A stretch of DNA of 64,000 nt from Helcobacillus massiliensis (GTDB taxonomy: Bacteria > Actinomycetota > Actinomycetes > Actinomycetales > Dermabacteraceae): positions 558,001 through 622,000 of the forward strand of contig NZ_JACHWP010000001.1 of NCBI RefSeq assembly GCF_014191425.1, read 5' to 3'. A program made the translations under genes and the position numbers. The notes under the pieces were generated by a model that did no database searches, had not been told where the DNA came from, and saw only the letters and a list, made by a program, of their open reading frames with translations. Below are positions 9,568-19,186 of this stretch, one piece after another. Every line of letters starts with the position of its first letter. Position 1 is the stretch's first letter.

Positions 9568-10935
9568 ATGACCGTCACCGCGGACCCCAAGCTCACCGCC
9601 CGCATCGCGGAGCTGATGCCCGAAGCCGTCGAGGACCTCAAGAGCCTCGTGCGCATCCCCTCGATCGCCTTCGACGGGTACGACCAGTCCCATGTGGCCC
9701 GGAGCGCGGAGGCGGTCGCCGGCCTGCTGCGCGAGGCCGGCATGCCCGAGGTCGAGATCGACAGCGTCGACGGGGGAGCGCCCGCTGTGCTCGCCCGGCG
9801 TCCCGCCGCGGACGGCATGCCGACCGTCATGCTCTACGCCCACCACGACGTTCAGCCCGTCGGTGACGAGAACGCCTGGACCTCCGCACCGTTCGAGCCG
9901 GAGGAACGGGACGGTCGCCTGTACGGCCGCGGAGCCGCCGACGACAAGGCCGGCATCATGGCCCACGTCACCGCCCTGCGTGCCCTGCGCGAGGAGCTCG
10001 ACGAATCCGGTGTGGGCGTCACCGTCTTCATCGAAGGCGAAGAGGAGTGGGGCTCGCCCACTTTCCGCCCCTTCATCGAGAAGCACCGCGACGCGATGAG
10101 GTCGGACATCATCATCGTCGCCGACTCCTCCAACTGGAAGGTCGGACAGCCCTCGCTCACCACCAGCCTGCGCGGGCTGGTGGACGCCGTCATCGACGTC
10201 CGCGTGCTCGACTTCCCGGTCCATTCCGGCATGTTCGGCGGGCCGATCCTCGACGCCCCCACCCAGCTGGGACGCCTGATCGCCACCTTCCATGACGCCG
10301 ACGGGTCCGTTGCGATCAAGGGTCTGCACCAGGCCGAGGAGCCCGATGTCGACATGGACGAAGCGGACCTCCGTCGCGACGCGGGCGTGCCCGACGGCCT
10401 CGGCCTGTCCGGCACCGGCTCGCTCACCGGTCGACTCTGGACCAAGCCGGCCCTCTCGATCATCGGGATCGACGCTACCCCCGTGCAGCAGGCGTCCAAC
10501 ACGATCATCGCCTCCACCCGCGCGAAGGTATCGCTGCGCCTCGCGCCCGGACAGGACCCGGAGGCGGCGATGGAAGCGCTGATCCAGCACGTCAAGGAGA
10601 ACACCCCGAACGGCGCTGAGGTCACCGTGACCCCCGGTGAGATGGGCAAGCCGTTCCTCGCCCCCGCCGACAGCGCCGGCATGAAGCTTGCACGCGCCGC
10701 CTTCGAGGCGTCCTGGGGCGTGAAGCCTGTCGACACCGGGCTGGGCGGCTCCATCCCGTTCATCGCCGACCTGCTCGAGGTGTTCCCGGAGGCGGACGTC
10801 CTCGTCACCGGTGTGGAGGACCCGGATTCGCGAGCGCACGGCATCGACGAGTCGCTGCACCTCGGAGACTTCGAGCACGTCTGCCTCGCCGAAGCGCACA
10901 TCCTGCGCGGCGCCGCAGCCGGTGGCGGCCGATGA
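9568..10935 (+). CDS. M20 family metallodipeptidase
   Basis: Predicted zinc dipeptidase or carboxypeptidase-like enzyme, 455 residues. Visible metal/catalytic motifs are YAHHDVQP (His92/93), GRGAADDK (Asp125/126) and the EGEEEWGSP acidic cluster (about 156-164), followed by the dimerisation lid and a late GGSIPF block. This pattern fits the M20A dipeptidase (PepV/CNDP-like) branch rather than ArgE or DapE, but the true substrate is unknown. The start has AAGGAG upstream. The stop overlaps the next gene's start by 4 nt (ATGA), so the two are translationally coupled. Confidence 0.88.
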   Translation: MTVTADPKLTARIAELMPEAVEDLKSLVRIPSIAFDGYDQSHVARSAEAVAGLLREAGMPEVEIDSVDGGAPAVLARRPAADGMPTVMLYAHHDVQPVGDENAWTSAPFEPEERDGRLYGRGAADDKAGIMAHVTALRALREELDESGVGVTVFIEGEEEWGSPTFRPFIEKHRDAMRSDIIIVADSSNWKVGQPSLTTSLRGLVDAVIDVRVLDFPVHSGMFGGPILDAPTQLGRLIATFHDADGSVAIKGLHQAEEPDVDMDEADLRRDAGVPDGLGLSGTGSLTGRLWTKPALSIIGIDATPVQQASNTIIASTRAKVSLRLAPGQDPEAAMEALIQHVKENTPNGAEVTVTPGEMGKPFLAPADSAGMKLARAAFEASWGVKPVDTGLGGSIPFIADLLEVFPEADVLVTGVEDPDSRAHGIDESLHLGDFEHVCLAEAHILRGAAAGGGR

Positions 10936-11198
10936 GCAGCCCCCTGCGCGACGAGGACCGCACCAGCCAGCCGGTGCACCCGGCGACCGTCCCGTTCACC
11001 TTCGGCGGGCTCGTCCTCGGCTTCCTGCTCGGCTATATCATCGGCCCGTGGGGCGCAGTGATCGGTGGCCTGGTGGCTTTGGGCGGGGTGATGCTGGCCG
11101 CCTCGAAGCCGGGGGTGCGCAACCCGGTGCTGATGGGGCTCGGAGGCATGGTGATCGGGTACACCGGCATCATGCTCGTCGCCCTGTTGAATATGTAA
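10932..11198 (+). CDS. Small membrane protein, unknown function
   Basis: 88 residues: a short polar N-terminus (about 20 residues), then two or three hydrophobic helices ([57 protein letters not shown]), rich in Gly. It begins inside the stop codon of the M20 peptidase gene. I do not recognise a family. The glycine-zipper look suggests a small integral membrane protein. It ends with TAA in an AT-richer patch. Confidence 0.7.
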   Translation: MSSPLRDEDRTSQPVHPATVPFTFGGLVLGFLLGYIIGPWGAVIGGLVALGGVMLAASKPGVRNPVLMGLGGMVIGYTGIMLVALLNM

Positions 11199-11246
11199 AA
11201 GATCGTGTTGCACAATTAGCACACACGGCTGTTCCCCATCCTGCGC

Positions 11247-11263
11247 CGGGACCCTCGGTCCCG
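11247..11263. terminator. Possible short hairpin after the small membrane protein gene
   Basis: 7-bp perfect stem with a 3-nt loop (11247-11253 with 11257-11263), between the membrane protein gene and erpA. No U tract follows. It could be a weak terminator or part of the erpA upstream region. Confidence 0.3.
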
Positions 11264-11326
11264 CCGACCGCAGTGCTCCGGCGTAGGGTGGGAGGCACGT
11301 ACTGTCGATCACGGGAGGATCCCTCT

Positions 11327-11689
11327 ATGACCACCACGGCTGGCGAGCAGAAGACCGCACCGGCGCACGGCGTCGAACTGACCGATGTCGCTGCTGACAA
11401 GGTGAAGTCCCTCCTCGCGCAGGAGGGACGCGACGACCTCCGCCTGCGGATCGCTGTGCAGCCAGGAGGCTGCTCCGGTCTGATCTACCAGCTCTACTTC
11501 GATGAGCGACTCCTCGACGGTGACGCCACGGTCGACTTCAACGGCGTTGAGGTCGTGGTGGACAAGAACTCGGTGCCGTTCCTCATCGGTGCGACCATCG
11601 ACTTCTCCGACACCATCGAGAAGCAGGGGTTCACCATCGACAACCCGAACGCTGGGAGCTCCTGCGCCTGCGGCGACTCCTTCGCCTGA
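11327..11689 (+). CDS. erpA: Iron-sulfur cluster insertion protein ErpA (HesB/IscA family)
   Basis: A-type carrier, 120 residues, that delivers Fe-S clusters to apoproteins. The three conserved cysteines are present: GGCSG in the middle and the C-terminal SCACG pair. The start has GGGAGGA at good spacing, and a possible TAGGGT -10 box lies at 11283-11288. It is the homologue of Rv2204c, which likewise sits next to the ctaC region in M. tuberculosis. Rieske protein QcrA, aconitase and the formate dehydrogenase in this window are likely clients, though that is inference. Confidence 0.92.
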   Translation: MTTTAGEQKTAPAHGVELTDVAADKVKSLLAQEGRDDLRLRIAVQPGGCSGLIYQLYFDERLLDGDATVDFNGVEVVVDKNSVPFLIGATIDFSDTIEKQGFTIDNPNAGSSCACGDSFA

Positions 11690-11727
11690 TCGCACGTGGG
11701 TGCGCTGCGCGCCCTTCTCGTCTGCAC

Positions 11728-11761
11728 GAATGCGGCGCTCCCATCGCGGGGCGCCGCATTC
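11728..11761 (+). terminator. Hairpin terminator after erpA
   Basis: 14-bp stem with one G-T pair (11728-11741 with 11748-11761), 6-nt loop. Confidence 0.75.
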
Positions 11762-11836
11762 GGCGTTCTCGGCGGAGGTGTGCCGACGCCGCTGACGGCG
11801 GGCATCTCACATTTTTGCGGCACGCGGGGCCTGGAG

Positions 11837-11865
11837 TCTGCATCGTGCTCAATCTCGCGTATGAT
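11837..11865 (+). promoter_or_regulatory. Promoter of the ctaCDF operon
   Basis: TCTGCA (-35, weak), 17-bp spacer, TATGAT (-10) at 11860-11865. The resulting leader of about 140 nt contains a hairpin with 7-bp arms (11898-11904 with 11913-11919). Apart from this and the erpA terminator I see nothing in the 11690-12014 gap. Confidence 0.5.
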
Positions 11866-12014
11866 GATCGAGCGGAACCATGCTGTCCGCTGGGAAGCGC
11901 CGGATCAGTGCGTCCGGCGGGCGAACAGCAGGAACCGATGCCCCTTATACGTCGAGTCGACCGCCTCGCCCCGCTCCTCGGGCGGCTGATGGTCGGTGAT
12001 TGGAAGGTCAGCCT

Positions 12015-12923
12015 GTGATTCCCCAAACCACGGAACGCAGCCGCAGGGCTCCGAAGGCGCTCGCTGCCACAGCCCTCGTGTCGCTAGCGCTGGTGGGCTG
12101 TACAGCCGAGCAGAAACGTGGATTCCTCCCGCAAAGCACCCCTGAAGAGGTGACTGACCAGACCGGCCGCATCATTTCGATGTGGACCGGATCCTGGATG
12201 ACGCTGCTGGCTGTCGGCCTCCTCGTGTGGGGCCTGGCCATGTGGTGCGCCATCGCCTACCGCCGGAAGAAGCACGACAAGGGCTTCCCGGTGCAGCTGC
12301 GCTACCACGTGCCGATCGAGCTCACCTTCACGCTGATCCCCGTCGTCATGATCATGACGCTCTTCTACTTCACCCAGCGTGACATCAACGAGATCGAGAA
12401 CCTGAAGGCCGATCCCGATTACACCGTCAACGTCGTGGCCAAGCAGTGGGCGTGGGACTTCAACTACGTGGATGACGACGTCCACGAACCCGCCGGCGTC
12501 CAGTCCTTCCGCACCGGCGAGCCCGGCGCCGAGAAGGATCTGCCGGTCCTCTACGTTCCGGTCAACAAGACCGTCGAGTTCCAGCTCGACTCCCGCGATG
12601 TCGTCCACTCCTTCTGGGTCGTCGACTTCCTCTACAAGAAGGACATCTTCCCGGGGCACACCACCGTCTTCCAGGTGACGCCGACCGCTGAGGGCACCTT
12701 CCCCGCCAAGTGCGCGGAGCTGTGCGGCGAGTACCACTCGGACATGCTCTTCAACCTGAAGGTCGTGTCCCAGGAGGAGTTCGACGCTCACATGAAGGAA
12801 CTGCGCGAACAGGGCTACGAGGGGCAGCTCAGCAACGACCTCAACCGCATGCAGAAGGATTGGAACATGCGGGACAAGAACCAGGAGACGATCCAGAATC
12901 GTCGTGAGGATGGTGCGAAGTGA
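12015..12923 (+). CDS. ctaC: Cytochrome c oxidase subunit II
   Basis: CuA-bearing subunit of the aa3 oxidase. The GTG start has GGAAGG 7 nt upstream and gives a signal peptide ending in a lipobox (LVGC, Cys29), so the mature protein is probably a lipoprotein. Two membrane helices follow (about residues 57-80 and 95-120), then the cupredoxin domain with QWAWDF and the CuA ligand motif [12 protein letters not shown] near residue 235. The C-terminus is a charged helix ending in RREDGAK. The stop overlaps the ctaD start (GTGA). In these bacteria CuA receives electrons directly from diheme QcrC, with no soluble cytochrome c. Confidence 0.96.
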   Translation: MIPQTTERSRRAPKALAATALVSLALVGCTAEQKRGFLPQSTPEEVTDQTGRIISMWTGSWMTLLAVGLLVWGLAMWCAIAYRRKKHDKGFPVQLRYHVPIELTFTLIPVVMIMTLFYFTQRDINEIENLKADPDYTVNVVAKQWAWDFNYVDDDVHEPAGVQSFRTGEPGAEKDLPVLYVPVNKTVEFQLDSRDVVHSFWVVDFLYKKDIFPGHTTVFQVTPTAEGTFPAKCAELCGEYHSDMLFNLKVVSQEEFDAHMKELREQGYEGQLSNDLNRMQKDWNMRDKNQETIQNRREDGAK

Positions 12924-14656
12924 CCACGCAATCAGCACCTCGGGCAGCGACCGGTTCGCACACTCCCGAGCAGACCCAGTTCAAGCCCGCGCGCGCTGAG
13001 ACCTCGCTCGGCAAGCAGATCATGGGCATGCTCACCACCACCGATCACAAGCTGATCGGCATCATGTACATGGTGATGGCGTTCGCGTTCTTCTGCTTCG
13101 GCGGCGTGCTCGCCCTGCTGATCCGCGCTGAGCTGTGGGAGCCCGGCCTCCAGGTCGTCGTCTCCAAGGACCAGTACAACCAGCTGTTCACCATGCACGG
13201 CACGATCATGCTGCTGATGTTCGGCACCCCGCTGTTCAACGGCTTCGCCAACTACCTCGTGCCGCTGCAGATCGGCGCCGTGGACATGGCGTTCCCGCGC
13301 CTGAACATGTTCGCCTTCTGGGTGACCGGCTTCGGTGCGCTCATCGCCTGCGCCGGCTTCCTCACCCCGCAGGGCGCGGCATCCTTCGGCTGGTTCGCCT
13401 ACGCCCCGCTGAGCGATACGACCTTCTCCCCGGGCCTCGGCGGAGACCTGTGGGTGTTCGGCCTGGCCATGCAGGGCTTCGGTACGATCCTCGGCTCGGT
13501 CAACTTCATCACCACGATCATCTGCATGCGCATGCCGGGCATGACCATGTTCCGCATGCCGATCTTCACGTGGAACATCCTCATCACCGGCATCCTGGTG
13601 CTGATGGCGTTCCCGCCGCTGGCCGCCGCCCTGTTCGCACTCGGCGCCGACCGCATCTACGACGCGCACATCTTCAACCCGGCCAACGGCGGACCGGTGC
13701 TCTGGCAGCACCTGTTCTGGTTCTTCGGCCACCCCGAGGTGTACGTGCTCGCCCTGCCGTTCTTCGGCATCGCCTCGGAGGTCATCCCGGTGTTCTCCCG
13801 TAAGCCGATCTTCGGCTACAAGACCCTGGTGTACGCGACGATCTCGATCGCCGCACTGTCCGTGACCGTGTGGGCGCACCACATGTACACCACCGGTGCG
13901 GTCATGCTGAGCTTCTTCGCCTTCATGACGATGCTCATCGCCGTGCCGACCGGCGTGAAGTTCTTCAACTGGATCGGCACCATGTGGCGAGGCTCGATCA
14001 CGTTCGAGACCCCGATGCTGTTCACCCTCGGGTTCCTCACGACCTTCCTCTTCGGCGGTCTGACCGGCGTCATCCTCTCCACCCCGGTGCTGGACTTCCA
14101 CCTCCAGGACACCTACTTCGTGGTGGCGCACTTCCACTACGTCATCTTCGGCACCATCGCCTTCGAGATGTTCGCCGGATTCTACTTCTGGTGGCCCAAG
14201 ATGTTCGGCTACAAGCTGGATGAGCGCCTTGGCCGCATCCACTTCTGGCTGCTGATGGTCGGCTTCCACCTCACGTTCCTCATCCAGCACTTCATGGGTG
14301 TGGAGGGCGCACCGCGTCGCTACCCGAACTACCTGGCTGAGGACGGCTTCGCGTTCATGAACCAGGTGTCCACCGTCGGTGCGTTCATCCTCGGTGCCTC
14401 GACCCTGCCGTTCCTGCTGAATGTGGTGCTCACCCACCTCAAGGGCCACAAGGTCACCGAGAACGATCCGTGGGGCTACGGCGCTTCGCTCGAGTGGGCG
14501 ACCACCTGCCCGCCGCCGCGCCACAACTTCCACTCGCTGCCCCCGGTGCGCTCCGAGCGCCCGGCCTTCGACCTCCGCTTCCCGGATGTCGCAGCGACCG
14601 ACCACATGCACGCTGATGCTGTCACCGCTGCAGCTGCGGCGCGGAAGGGGAACTGA
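12920..14656 (+). CDS. ctaD: Cytochrome c oxidase subunit I
   Basis: Catalytic heme-copper subunit, 578 residues, about 12 membrane helices. Visible landmarks are TMHGTIM (heme a ligand region), [17 protein letters not shown] (CuB His and cross-linked Tyr), WAHHMY (CuB histidines) and [13 protein letters not shown] (heme ligands). It reduces O2 to water with proton pumping. It begins within the ctaC stop codon and is followed 6 nt later by ctaF. A short polar N-terminal extension and a polar C-terminus (about residues 530-578) face the cytoplasm. Confidence 0.97.
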   Translation: MTTQSAPRAATGSHTPEQTQFKPARAETSLGKQIMGMLTTTDHKLIGIMYMVMAFAFFCFGGVLALLIRAELWEPGLQVVVSKDQYNQLFTMHGTIMLLMFGTPLFNGFANYLVPLQIGAVDMAFPRLNMFAFWVTGFGALIACAGFLTPQGAASFGWFAYAPLSDTTFSPGLGGDLWVFGLAMQGFGTILGSVNFITTIICMRMPGMTMFRMPIFTWNILITGILVLMAFPPLAAALFALGADRIYDAHIFNPANGGPVLWQHLFWFFGHPEVYVLALPFFGIASEVIPVFSRKPIFGYKTLVYATISIAALSVTVWAHHMYTTGAVMLSFFAFMTMLIAVPTGVKFFNWIGTMWRGSITFETPMLFTLGFLTTFLFGGLTGVILSTPVLDFHLQDTYFVVAHFHYVIFGTIAFEMFAGFYFWWPKMFGYKLDERLGRIHFWLLMVGFHLTFLIQHFMGVEGAPRRYPNYLAEDGFAFMNQVSTVGAFILGASTLPFLLNVVLTHLKGHKVTENDPWGYGASLEWATTCPPPRHNFHSLPPVRSERPAFDLRFPDVAATDHMHADAVTAAAAARKGN

Positions 14657-14662
14657 CACTCC

Positions 14663-15079
14663 ATGAATACGTTTGCCCGCATCACCGCGATCTGCGGATT
14701 CTTCTTCATCATCGTCGGGGTGGCCTACACCTTCCTCACCGGCACCTATGAGCCGTCCGGCTTCGAATGGGTGGGCGTTCCCGCCATCTTCGGCCTCTCC
14801 GGACTGATGTTCATGATGTCGGTCTACTCGATGATGACGAGCCGCCGGTTCAACAAGCAGGCGCAGGACGACCACGCAGGCGAGGTCCATGACGAAGCCG
14901 GCGTGCAGGGCACCTTCGCTCCGTACTCCTGGGCGCCGCTCTGGGCATCGCTCGGTGCGTCGCTGGTCTTCATCGGTCTGCCGATCGGCTGGTGGCTGAT
15001 GGTGCTCGGCTTCATCGTGGCCGCTTACGGCGTGATCACCTGGGTGATGGCGCACTCCACCGGATTCCACGCCCACTGA
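14663..15079 (+). CDS. ctaF: Cytochrome c oxidase subunit IV (actinobacterial)
   Basis: 138-residue accessory subunit of the actinobacterial aa3 oxidase (homologue of Rv2199c), with four membrane helices: two near residues 5-58 and two near 95-135, separated by a polar loop (QDDHAGEVHDEAG). It is the last gene of ctaC-ctaD-ctaF and is followed by a strong terminator. Confidence 0.92.
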   Translation: MNTFARITAICGFFFIIVGVAYTFLTGTYEPSGFEWVGVPAIFGLSGLMFMMSVYSMMTSRRFNKQAQDDHAGEVHDEAGVQGTFAPYSWAPLWASLGASLVFIGLPIGWWLMVLGFIVAAYGVITWVMAHSTGFHAH

Positions 15080-15098
15080 TCGACTGACCCGATCAGAC

Positions 15099-15140
15099 AC
15101 GAAAGGGGCGATCCATCCTCGGATGGATCGCCCCTTTCGT
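15099..15140. terminator. Bidirectional hairpin terminator, ctaF/trpD
   Basis: 19-bp perfect stem (15099-15117 with 15122-15140) and 4-nt loop. Each outer arm carries three T or A residues, so it can act in both directions between the convergent genes. Confidence 0.88.
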
Positions 15141-15172
15141 CATACCCGGGCAGGGCAGCGGTGGAAGCTTCC

Positions 15173-16246
15173 TCAGCGGGCCGCCAACAGTTCCTGCGAC
15201 GTTGAGGCCCACGTCTCGATCAGCTCCGCCGGCCGCCCCGAATCCAGCGTCTCCTCCGCACGGGCGAAAGCGGCACTGAAGCGGTCCTCGAAGCCGTCGG
15301 AGGGCTCCTGACCGATGCCGGCGGCCGCGGTGATGCCGGCCGCCGCGTTGAGGAGGACGGCATCGCGTGCAGCGGAGCGCTCACCGTCGAAGATGCGGCG
15401 GGCCACCTCTGCGTTGTAAGCGGGCGAGCCGCCCACCAGCTCCGACAGGGGAGCCTTACGCAGTCCCAACAGTTCGGACGGATTGAGCACGTGCGGGCGG
15501 ATCTCGCCTCCTCGCACTTCCCACACATCGGAGTCGTCGGCGATGGTCAGCTCATCCAGACCGTCCCGTCCTCGGAACACCAGAGCGGACGCTCCGCGCT
15601 CCTGAAACACTCCGGCGATCACCGGAGCCATGCTGGCTGAGGCCACGCCGACGGCCGAGGCCTCCACGCGGCCCGGATTCGTGATCGGGCCGAGGATGTT
15701 GAACACGGTTGGCAGCCCCAGGCCCTTACGAGCGGGGGCAGCGAAGCGCATGGACGGGTGGAAGACCTGTGCGAAGCAGAAGGTGATGCCGACCTTCTCC
15801 ACCATGGCGGCGACGTCGCCCGCCGGGAGGTCAAGGCGAACACCGAGCTGCTCCAAGCAGTCGGCGGCCCCGGACTTCGATGAGGCGGCCCGGTTGCCGT
15901 GCTTCACCACAGGCAGTCCGCTCGCAGCGATCACCACGGAGGCCATGGTGGAGATGTTGACGGTGTTGGCGCCGTCTCCACCGGTGCCGACGATGTCGAC
16001 AGCTCCCGTCGGCGCGGTGAAAGTGCGGGCGTGCGCCACCATCTCATCGGCGAGGGCCCGCACTTCTGTCACCGTCGGTCCCTTCGCTTCCAGGGCGACC
16101 AGGAACCCGGCGAGCGAGACCGGCTCAACAGCTCCGTCCATCACCTCCGCCATCGCCCATCGGACCGATGCGGAATCGAGGTTCTCTCCGCGCAGGAGGG
16201 CGGAGGTGAGTGAACGCCAGGTGGGGGAGGTTCCGGGAGTCGTCAT
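15173..16246 (-). CDS. trpD: Anthranilate phosphoribosyltransferase
   Basis: Second step of tryptophan synthesis: anthranilate plus PRPP gives phosphoribosyl-anthranilate. It has 357 residues with the family motifs GTGGDG (87-92), NIST (97-100), KHGNRA (115-120) followed by the Ser/Gly loop, and a later DELT block that binds Mg-PRPP. It stands apart from other trp genes, next to ctaE and transcribed divergently from it, as in M. tuberculosis (Rv2192c/Rv2193). No strong ribosome-binding site precedes the ATG. Confidence 0.95.
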   Translation of the reverse strand: MTTPGTSPTWRSLTSALLRGENLDSASVRWAMAEVMDGAVEPVSLAGFLVALEAKGPTVTEVRALADEMVAHARTFTAPTGAVDIVGTGGDGANTVNISTMASVVIAASGLPVVKHGNRAASSKSGAADCLEQLGVRLDLPAGDVAAMVEKVGITFCFAQVFHPSMRFAAPARKGLGLPTVFNILGPITNPGRVEASAVGVASASMAPVIAGVFQERGASALVFRGRDGLDELTIADDSDVWEVRGGEIRPHVLNPSELLGLRKAPLSELVGGSPAYNAEVARRIFDGERSAARDAVLLNAAAGITAAAGIGQEPSDGFEDRFSAAFARAEETLDSGRPAELIETWASTSQELLAAR

Positions 16247-16528
16247 GGGATCATCATCTCATCCTGTCCCGGCCGTCTGCGGCGGCGTCCACCCAGGCTC
16301 AGTACCGCTGTCACCTCGCACTACGCCCCGTCATGGTGACCTCGCTCTCCTCGCCGGAGAGATCCGTTCGGCACCGCGGGCCAGGGCTGCTCCGGAGGGC
16401 CTCCCCGGTTTCTCAAAGAGGTCGAAGATCGGTATGCTGAACCCCGTCGAGGCGTGGTGTGCCATGCCCTCAGCAGCAAAGTGGGTCTCGGTGCCGTGTC
16501 TGAGCCCCATTTCGGCCGATCACACGCG

Positions 16529-16534
16529 ATAATG
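16529..16534 (+). promoter_or_regulatory. -10 box of the ctaE-qcrCAB operon
   Basis: GATAAT ends 7 nt before the GTG start of ctaE, suggesting a leaderless transcript. A second possible -10 (TATGCT, 16433-16438) lies upstream and would make a leader of roughly 100 nt. Nothing else is evident in the 16247-16540 trpD-ctaE gap. Confidence 0.5.
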
Positions 16535-16540
16535 GGAAAC

Positions 16541-17239
16541 GTGTCTACAGCAAGTCTTACCTCGCATGCTTCGCATGGAGCGCACTCCGCCGCCCCGAGC
16601 CCTGTGAGCCGCCCGAACGCCACCCAGGTGGGGACCATCGTCTGGCTCTCCAGTGAGCTCATGTTCTTCGGTGCGCTCTTCGCCATGTACTTCACGCTGT
16701 ACAGCGTGGTCCCCGAGGTGTTCCTGCAGGGTCAGGAGCACTTCAAGCTGGCCTTCGCGGTCACCAACACCCTGATCCTGGTGGCGAGCTCGTTCACCTG
16801 CCAGGCCGGTGTGTTCGCCGCTGAGAAGCGCATCCGCAGCCGTCAGGGCAGCATCGTGAACATCGCCAAGTGGGGCCTGATCGAGTGGTTCACCCTCACG
16901 TTCATCCTCGGCGCCATCTTCGTGTCCGGCCAGGCCTTCGAGTACGCCGAGCTCGCCCACGCGGGCGCCTCCTTCTCCGCCTCCCCTCACTTCTCCATCT
17001 TCTTCCTCGCAACCGGCTTCCACGGACTGCACGTGATCGGCGGCCTGCTCGCCTTCCTCCTCGTGCTGGCTCGTGCGTTCGCCGCCAAGCGCTTCACCCA
17101 TCACGAAGAGGTCTCTGCGATCTGCGTGTCCTACTACTGGCACTTCGTCGATGTGGTCTGGGTCGCTCTGTTCGCCGTTGTCTACCTGCTCGACCCGGTC
17201 ATCCTGGGCACCATGCAGGGCAACTGGACGTTCTTCTGA
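16541..17239 (+). CDS. ctaE: Cytochrome c oxidase subunit III
   Basis: Heme-copper oxidase subunit III, 232 residues from the GTG, with five membrane helices beginning at [14 protein letters not shown], a block typical of the actinobacterial protein. The last helices contain FHGLHVIGG and YWHFVDVVW, conserved in the family. The frame is open further upstream (ATG at 16532 and beyond), but a GATAAT -10 box covers that stretch, so I place the start at 16541. It is first in ctaE-qcrC-qcrA-qcrB, the order seen in Mycobacterium and Corynebacterium. Confidence 0.93.
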   Translation: MSTASLTSHASHGAHSAAPSPVSRPNATQVGTIVWLSSELMFFGALFAMYFTLYSVVPEVFLQGQEHFKLAFAVTNTLILVASSFTCQAGVFAAEKRIRSRQGSIVNIAKWGLIEWFTLTFILGAIFVSGQAFEYAELAHAGASFSASPHFSIFFLATGFHGLHVIGGLLAFLLVLARAFAAKRFTHHEEVSAICVSYYWHFVDVVWVALFAVVYLLDPVILGTMQGNWTFF

Positions 17240-17291
17240 GCCGCCCCCTAATGCGCACTCTTTCCCCATCCCACGAATCGAGGTCTGACCT

Positions 17292-18092
17292 GTGAAGGCA
17301 CTAGCCCAGCATCGTCACCACCCGCTGGCGTTCCTGGCCATCCTGCTGATGGCCCTGCTCGCCACCGGTGGTCTGTTCGTTGCTCTCTCCCCGAAAGACG
17401 CCTCCGCGCAGTCGGCCAGTCAGGCCGACATCGACGCCGGCCGCGATCTCTTCGTCGCCAACTGCGCCACCTGCCATGGCATGAAGGGCGAGGGTCGCAT
17501 CGACGGCGAGGGCAACACCTCCGGCCCGTCCCTGATCGGCGTCGGCGCTGCTTCGGTGGACTTCCAGGTCGGCACCGGTCGTATGCCGATGCAGGAGTCC
17601 GGTCCGCAGGCGCACCGGAAGCCCGCCCAGTTCAACGATGAGCAGACCAAGCAGCTCAGCGCCTACGTCGCATCGCTGGGCCCCGGTCCGGAAATCCCCT
17701 CCGCGGACGCCGTGGACCCCGCCAAGGGCGACCCGGCCAAGGGCGGCGAGATCTTCCGCATCAACTGCGCCATGTGCCACAACGCCTCCGGTTCCGGTGG
17801 TGCTCTGACCCGCGGCAAGTTCGCGCCGCCGCTGCTGGATGTCGAGCCGACCCACGTGTACGAAGCAATGGAGACCGGCCCGCAGAACATGCCGGTGTTC
17901 AATGACAACAACCTCACCCCCGAGGACAAGCGCGACGTCATCGCGTACCTCAACAAGCTGGATGAGAACGGCTCCCCGGGCGGCTACTCGCTCGGCTCGC
18001 TCGGACCCGTGACCGAGGGCCTCTTCGCCTGGACCGTCTTCCTCGCACTGATCCTCGGATGTGCATACTGGCTGGGAGCTAAAGCAAAGTGA
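17292..18092 (+). CDS. qcrC: Diheme cytochrome c subunit of the bc1 complex
   Basis: 266 residues: an N-terminal signal/anchor helix (about 10-32), two cytochrome c domains with heme-binding CATCH (58-62) and CAMCH (159-163), and a C-terminal membrane helix (about 240-262). The double heme is the actinobacterial adaptation that passes electrons straight from the bc1 complex to CuA of CtaC. Start is GTG with GAGG upstream. Four-base overlap (GTGA) with qcrA. Confidence 0.96.
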   Translation: MKALAQHRHHPLAFLAILLMALLATGGLFVALSPKDASAQSASQADIDAGRDLFVANCATCHGMKGEGRIDGEGNTSGPSLIGVGAASVDFQVGTGRMPMQESGPQAHRKPAQFNDEQTKQLSAYVASLGPGPEIPSADAVDPAKGDPAKGGEIFRINCAMCHNASGSGGALTRGKFAPPLLDVEPTHVYEAMETGPQNMPVFNDNNLTPEDKRDVIAYLNKLDENGSPGGYSLGSLGPVTEGLFAWTVFLALILGCAYWLGAKAK

Positions 18093-19180
18093 CACACAAC
18101 GACCTTTCCCACAACCACGACGGCACGCAGCCGCACCGCGGCGTCAGCGCTGTTGTCGCCAAGGAAGACGGCGGGTTCGTCAACCCGGGACTCCCTCCTC
18201 ACGAGTACCGTCAGTCCGATCTCGATCCGAAGGCTGAGCGCCGGGCCGAGAAGATGGTGGCCGGGATGTTCATCCTGTCGATCATCGGCACCGCGATCTT
18301 CATCGCCAGCTACTTCCTCTTCACCCCGATGGGGTACAACCTGCTGGCTGAGTCCAAGACCCTGCAGGCGGTGAAGTGGTCGAACCTCTTCACCGGCATC
18401 GGCCTGGCCGTCGCCATGTTCTTCATCGGTGCAGCCGCCGTGCACTGGGCGAAGACCCTGATGCCGGACCACGAGGTCACCGAGGAGCGCCATATCTACA
18501 GCCGTACCAACCCGGTGCGCGAAGAGGCCTCGGGCATCATCGTTGATGGTCTGGACGAGTCCGGTGTGGCACGTCGCCCGCTGATCGTCGCCTCCATGGT
18601 CGGAGCCCTCGCCGTGCTGCCGATCGCAGTGCTCTTCCCGATCTCGACCCTCGGGCCGCTGCCGGGCAACAAACTGCACCACACCTTCTGGGCCAAGGCC
18701 AAGAAGGAGCCGCTGCGCATCGTCCGCGACCACGACAACACGCCGATCAAGGCCTCCGATGTCACCGTCGGCTCGATCTTCCACGTCATGCCGGACGGTC
18801 TGACCCACGAGAACAACGAGCACGACTTCCTTGAGCAGCGCGCGAAGGCCGCTGCGGTTCTGGTCCGCATCGACCCGGCCGATGCCAAGAACCAGGAGTC
18901 GCTGAGCAACGGCTACGAAGGCATCCTCGCCTTCTCGAAGATCTGCACGCACGTGGGCTGCCCGGTGGCGCTCTACGAGCAGCAGACCCACCACATGCTG
19001 TGCCCGTGCCACCAGTCGACGTTCGACGTCACCGACGGCGCCAAGGTCATCTTCGGCCCGGCCCACCGCCCGCTGCCCCAGCTGCCCATTGAAGTTGATG
19101 ACGAGGGCTACCTCGTTGCGACCGACGACTTCCCGGAGCCGATCGGACCCAGCTTCTGGAACCTCCACAAGGACAAGTGA
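18089..19180 (+). CDS. qcrA: Rieske iron-sulfur subunit of the bc1 complex
   Basis: 363 residues. About 55 polar residues come first, then three membrane helices (roughly 57-78, 98-120 and 165-188), the triple-anchor form known in Actinobacteria rather than the usual single anchor. The Rieske domain carries C286-T-H288 and C305-x-x-H308 as [2Fe-2S] ligands, with C291 and C307 placed for the disulfide. It carries electrons from quinol to QcrC. GTG start inside the qcrC stop. Confidence 0.96.
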   Translation: MTHNDLSHNHDGTQPHRGVSAVVAKEDGGFVNPGLPPHEYRQSDLDPKAERRAEKMVAGMFILSIIGTAIFIASYFLFTPMGYNLLAESKTLQAVKWSNLFTGIGLAVAMFFIGAAAVHWAKTLMPDHEVTEERHIYSRTNPVREEASGIIVDGLDESGVARRPLIVASMVGALAVLPIAVLFPISTLGPLPGNKLHHTFWAKAKKEPLRIVRDHDNTPIKASDVTVGSIFHVMPDGLTHENNEHDFLEQRAKAAAVLVRIDPADAKNQESLSNGYEGILAFSKICTHVGCPVALYEQQTHHMLCPCHQSTFDVTDGAKVIFGPAHRPLPQLPIEVDDEGYLVATDDFPEPIGPSFWNLHKDK

Positions 19181-19186
19181 TAGATC

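Noticed and set aside
12932-15100. 722-codon frame antisense to ctaD and ctaF
   Set aside because: It is a compositional shadow. The product is rich in Arg, His, Glu and Asp and no domain is seen.
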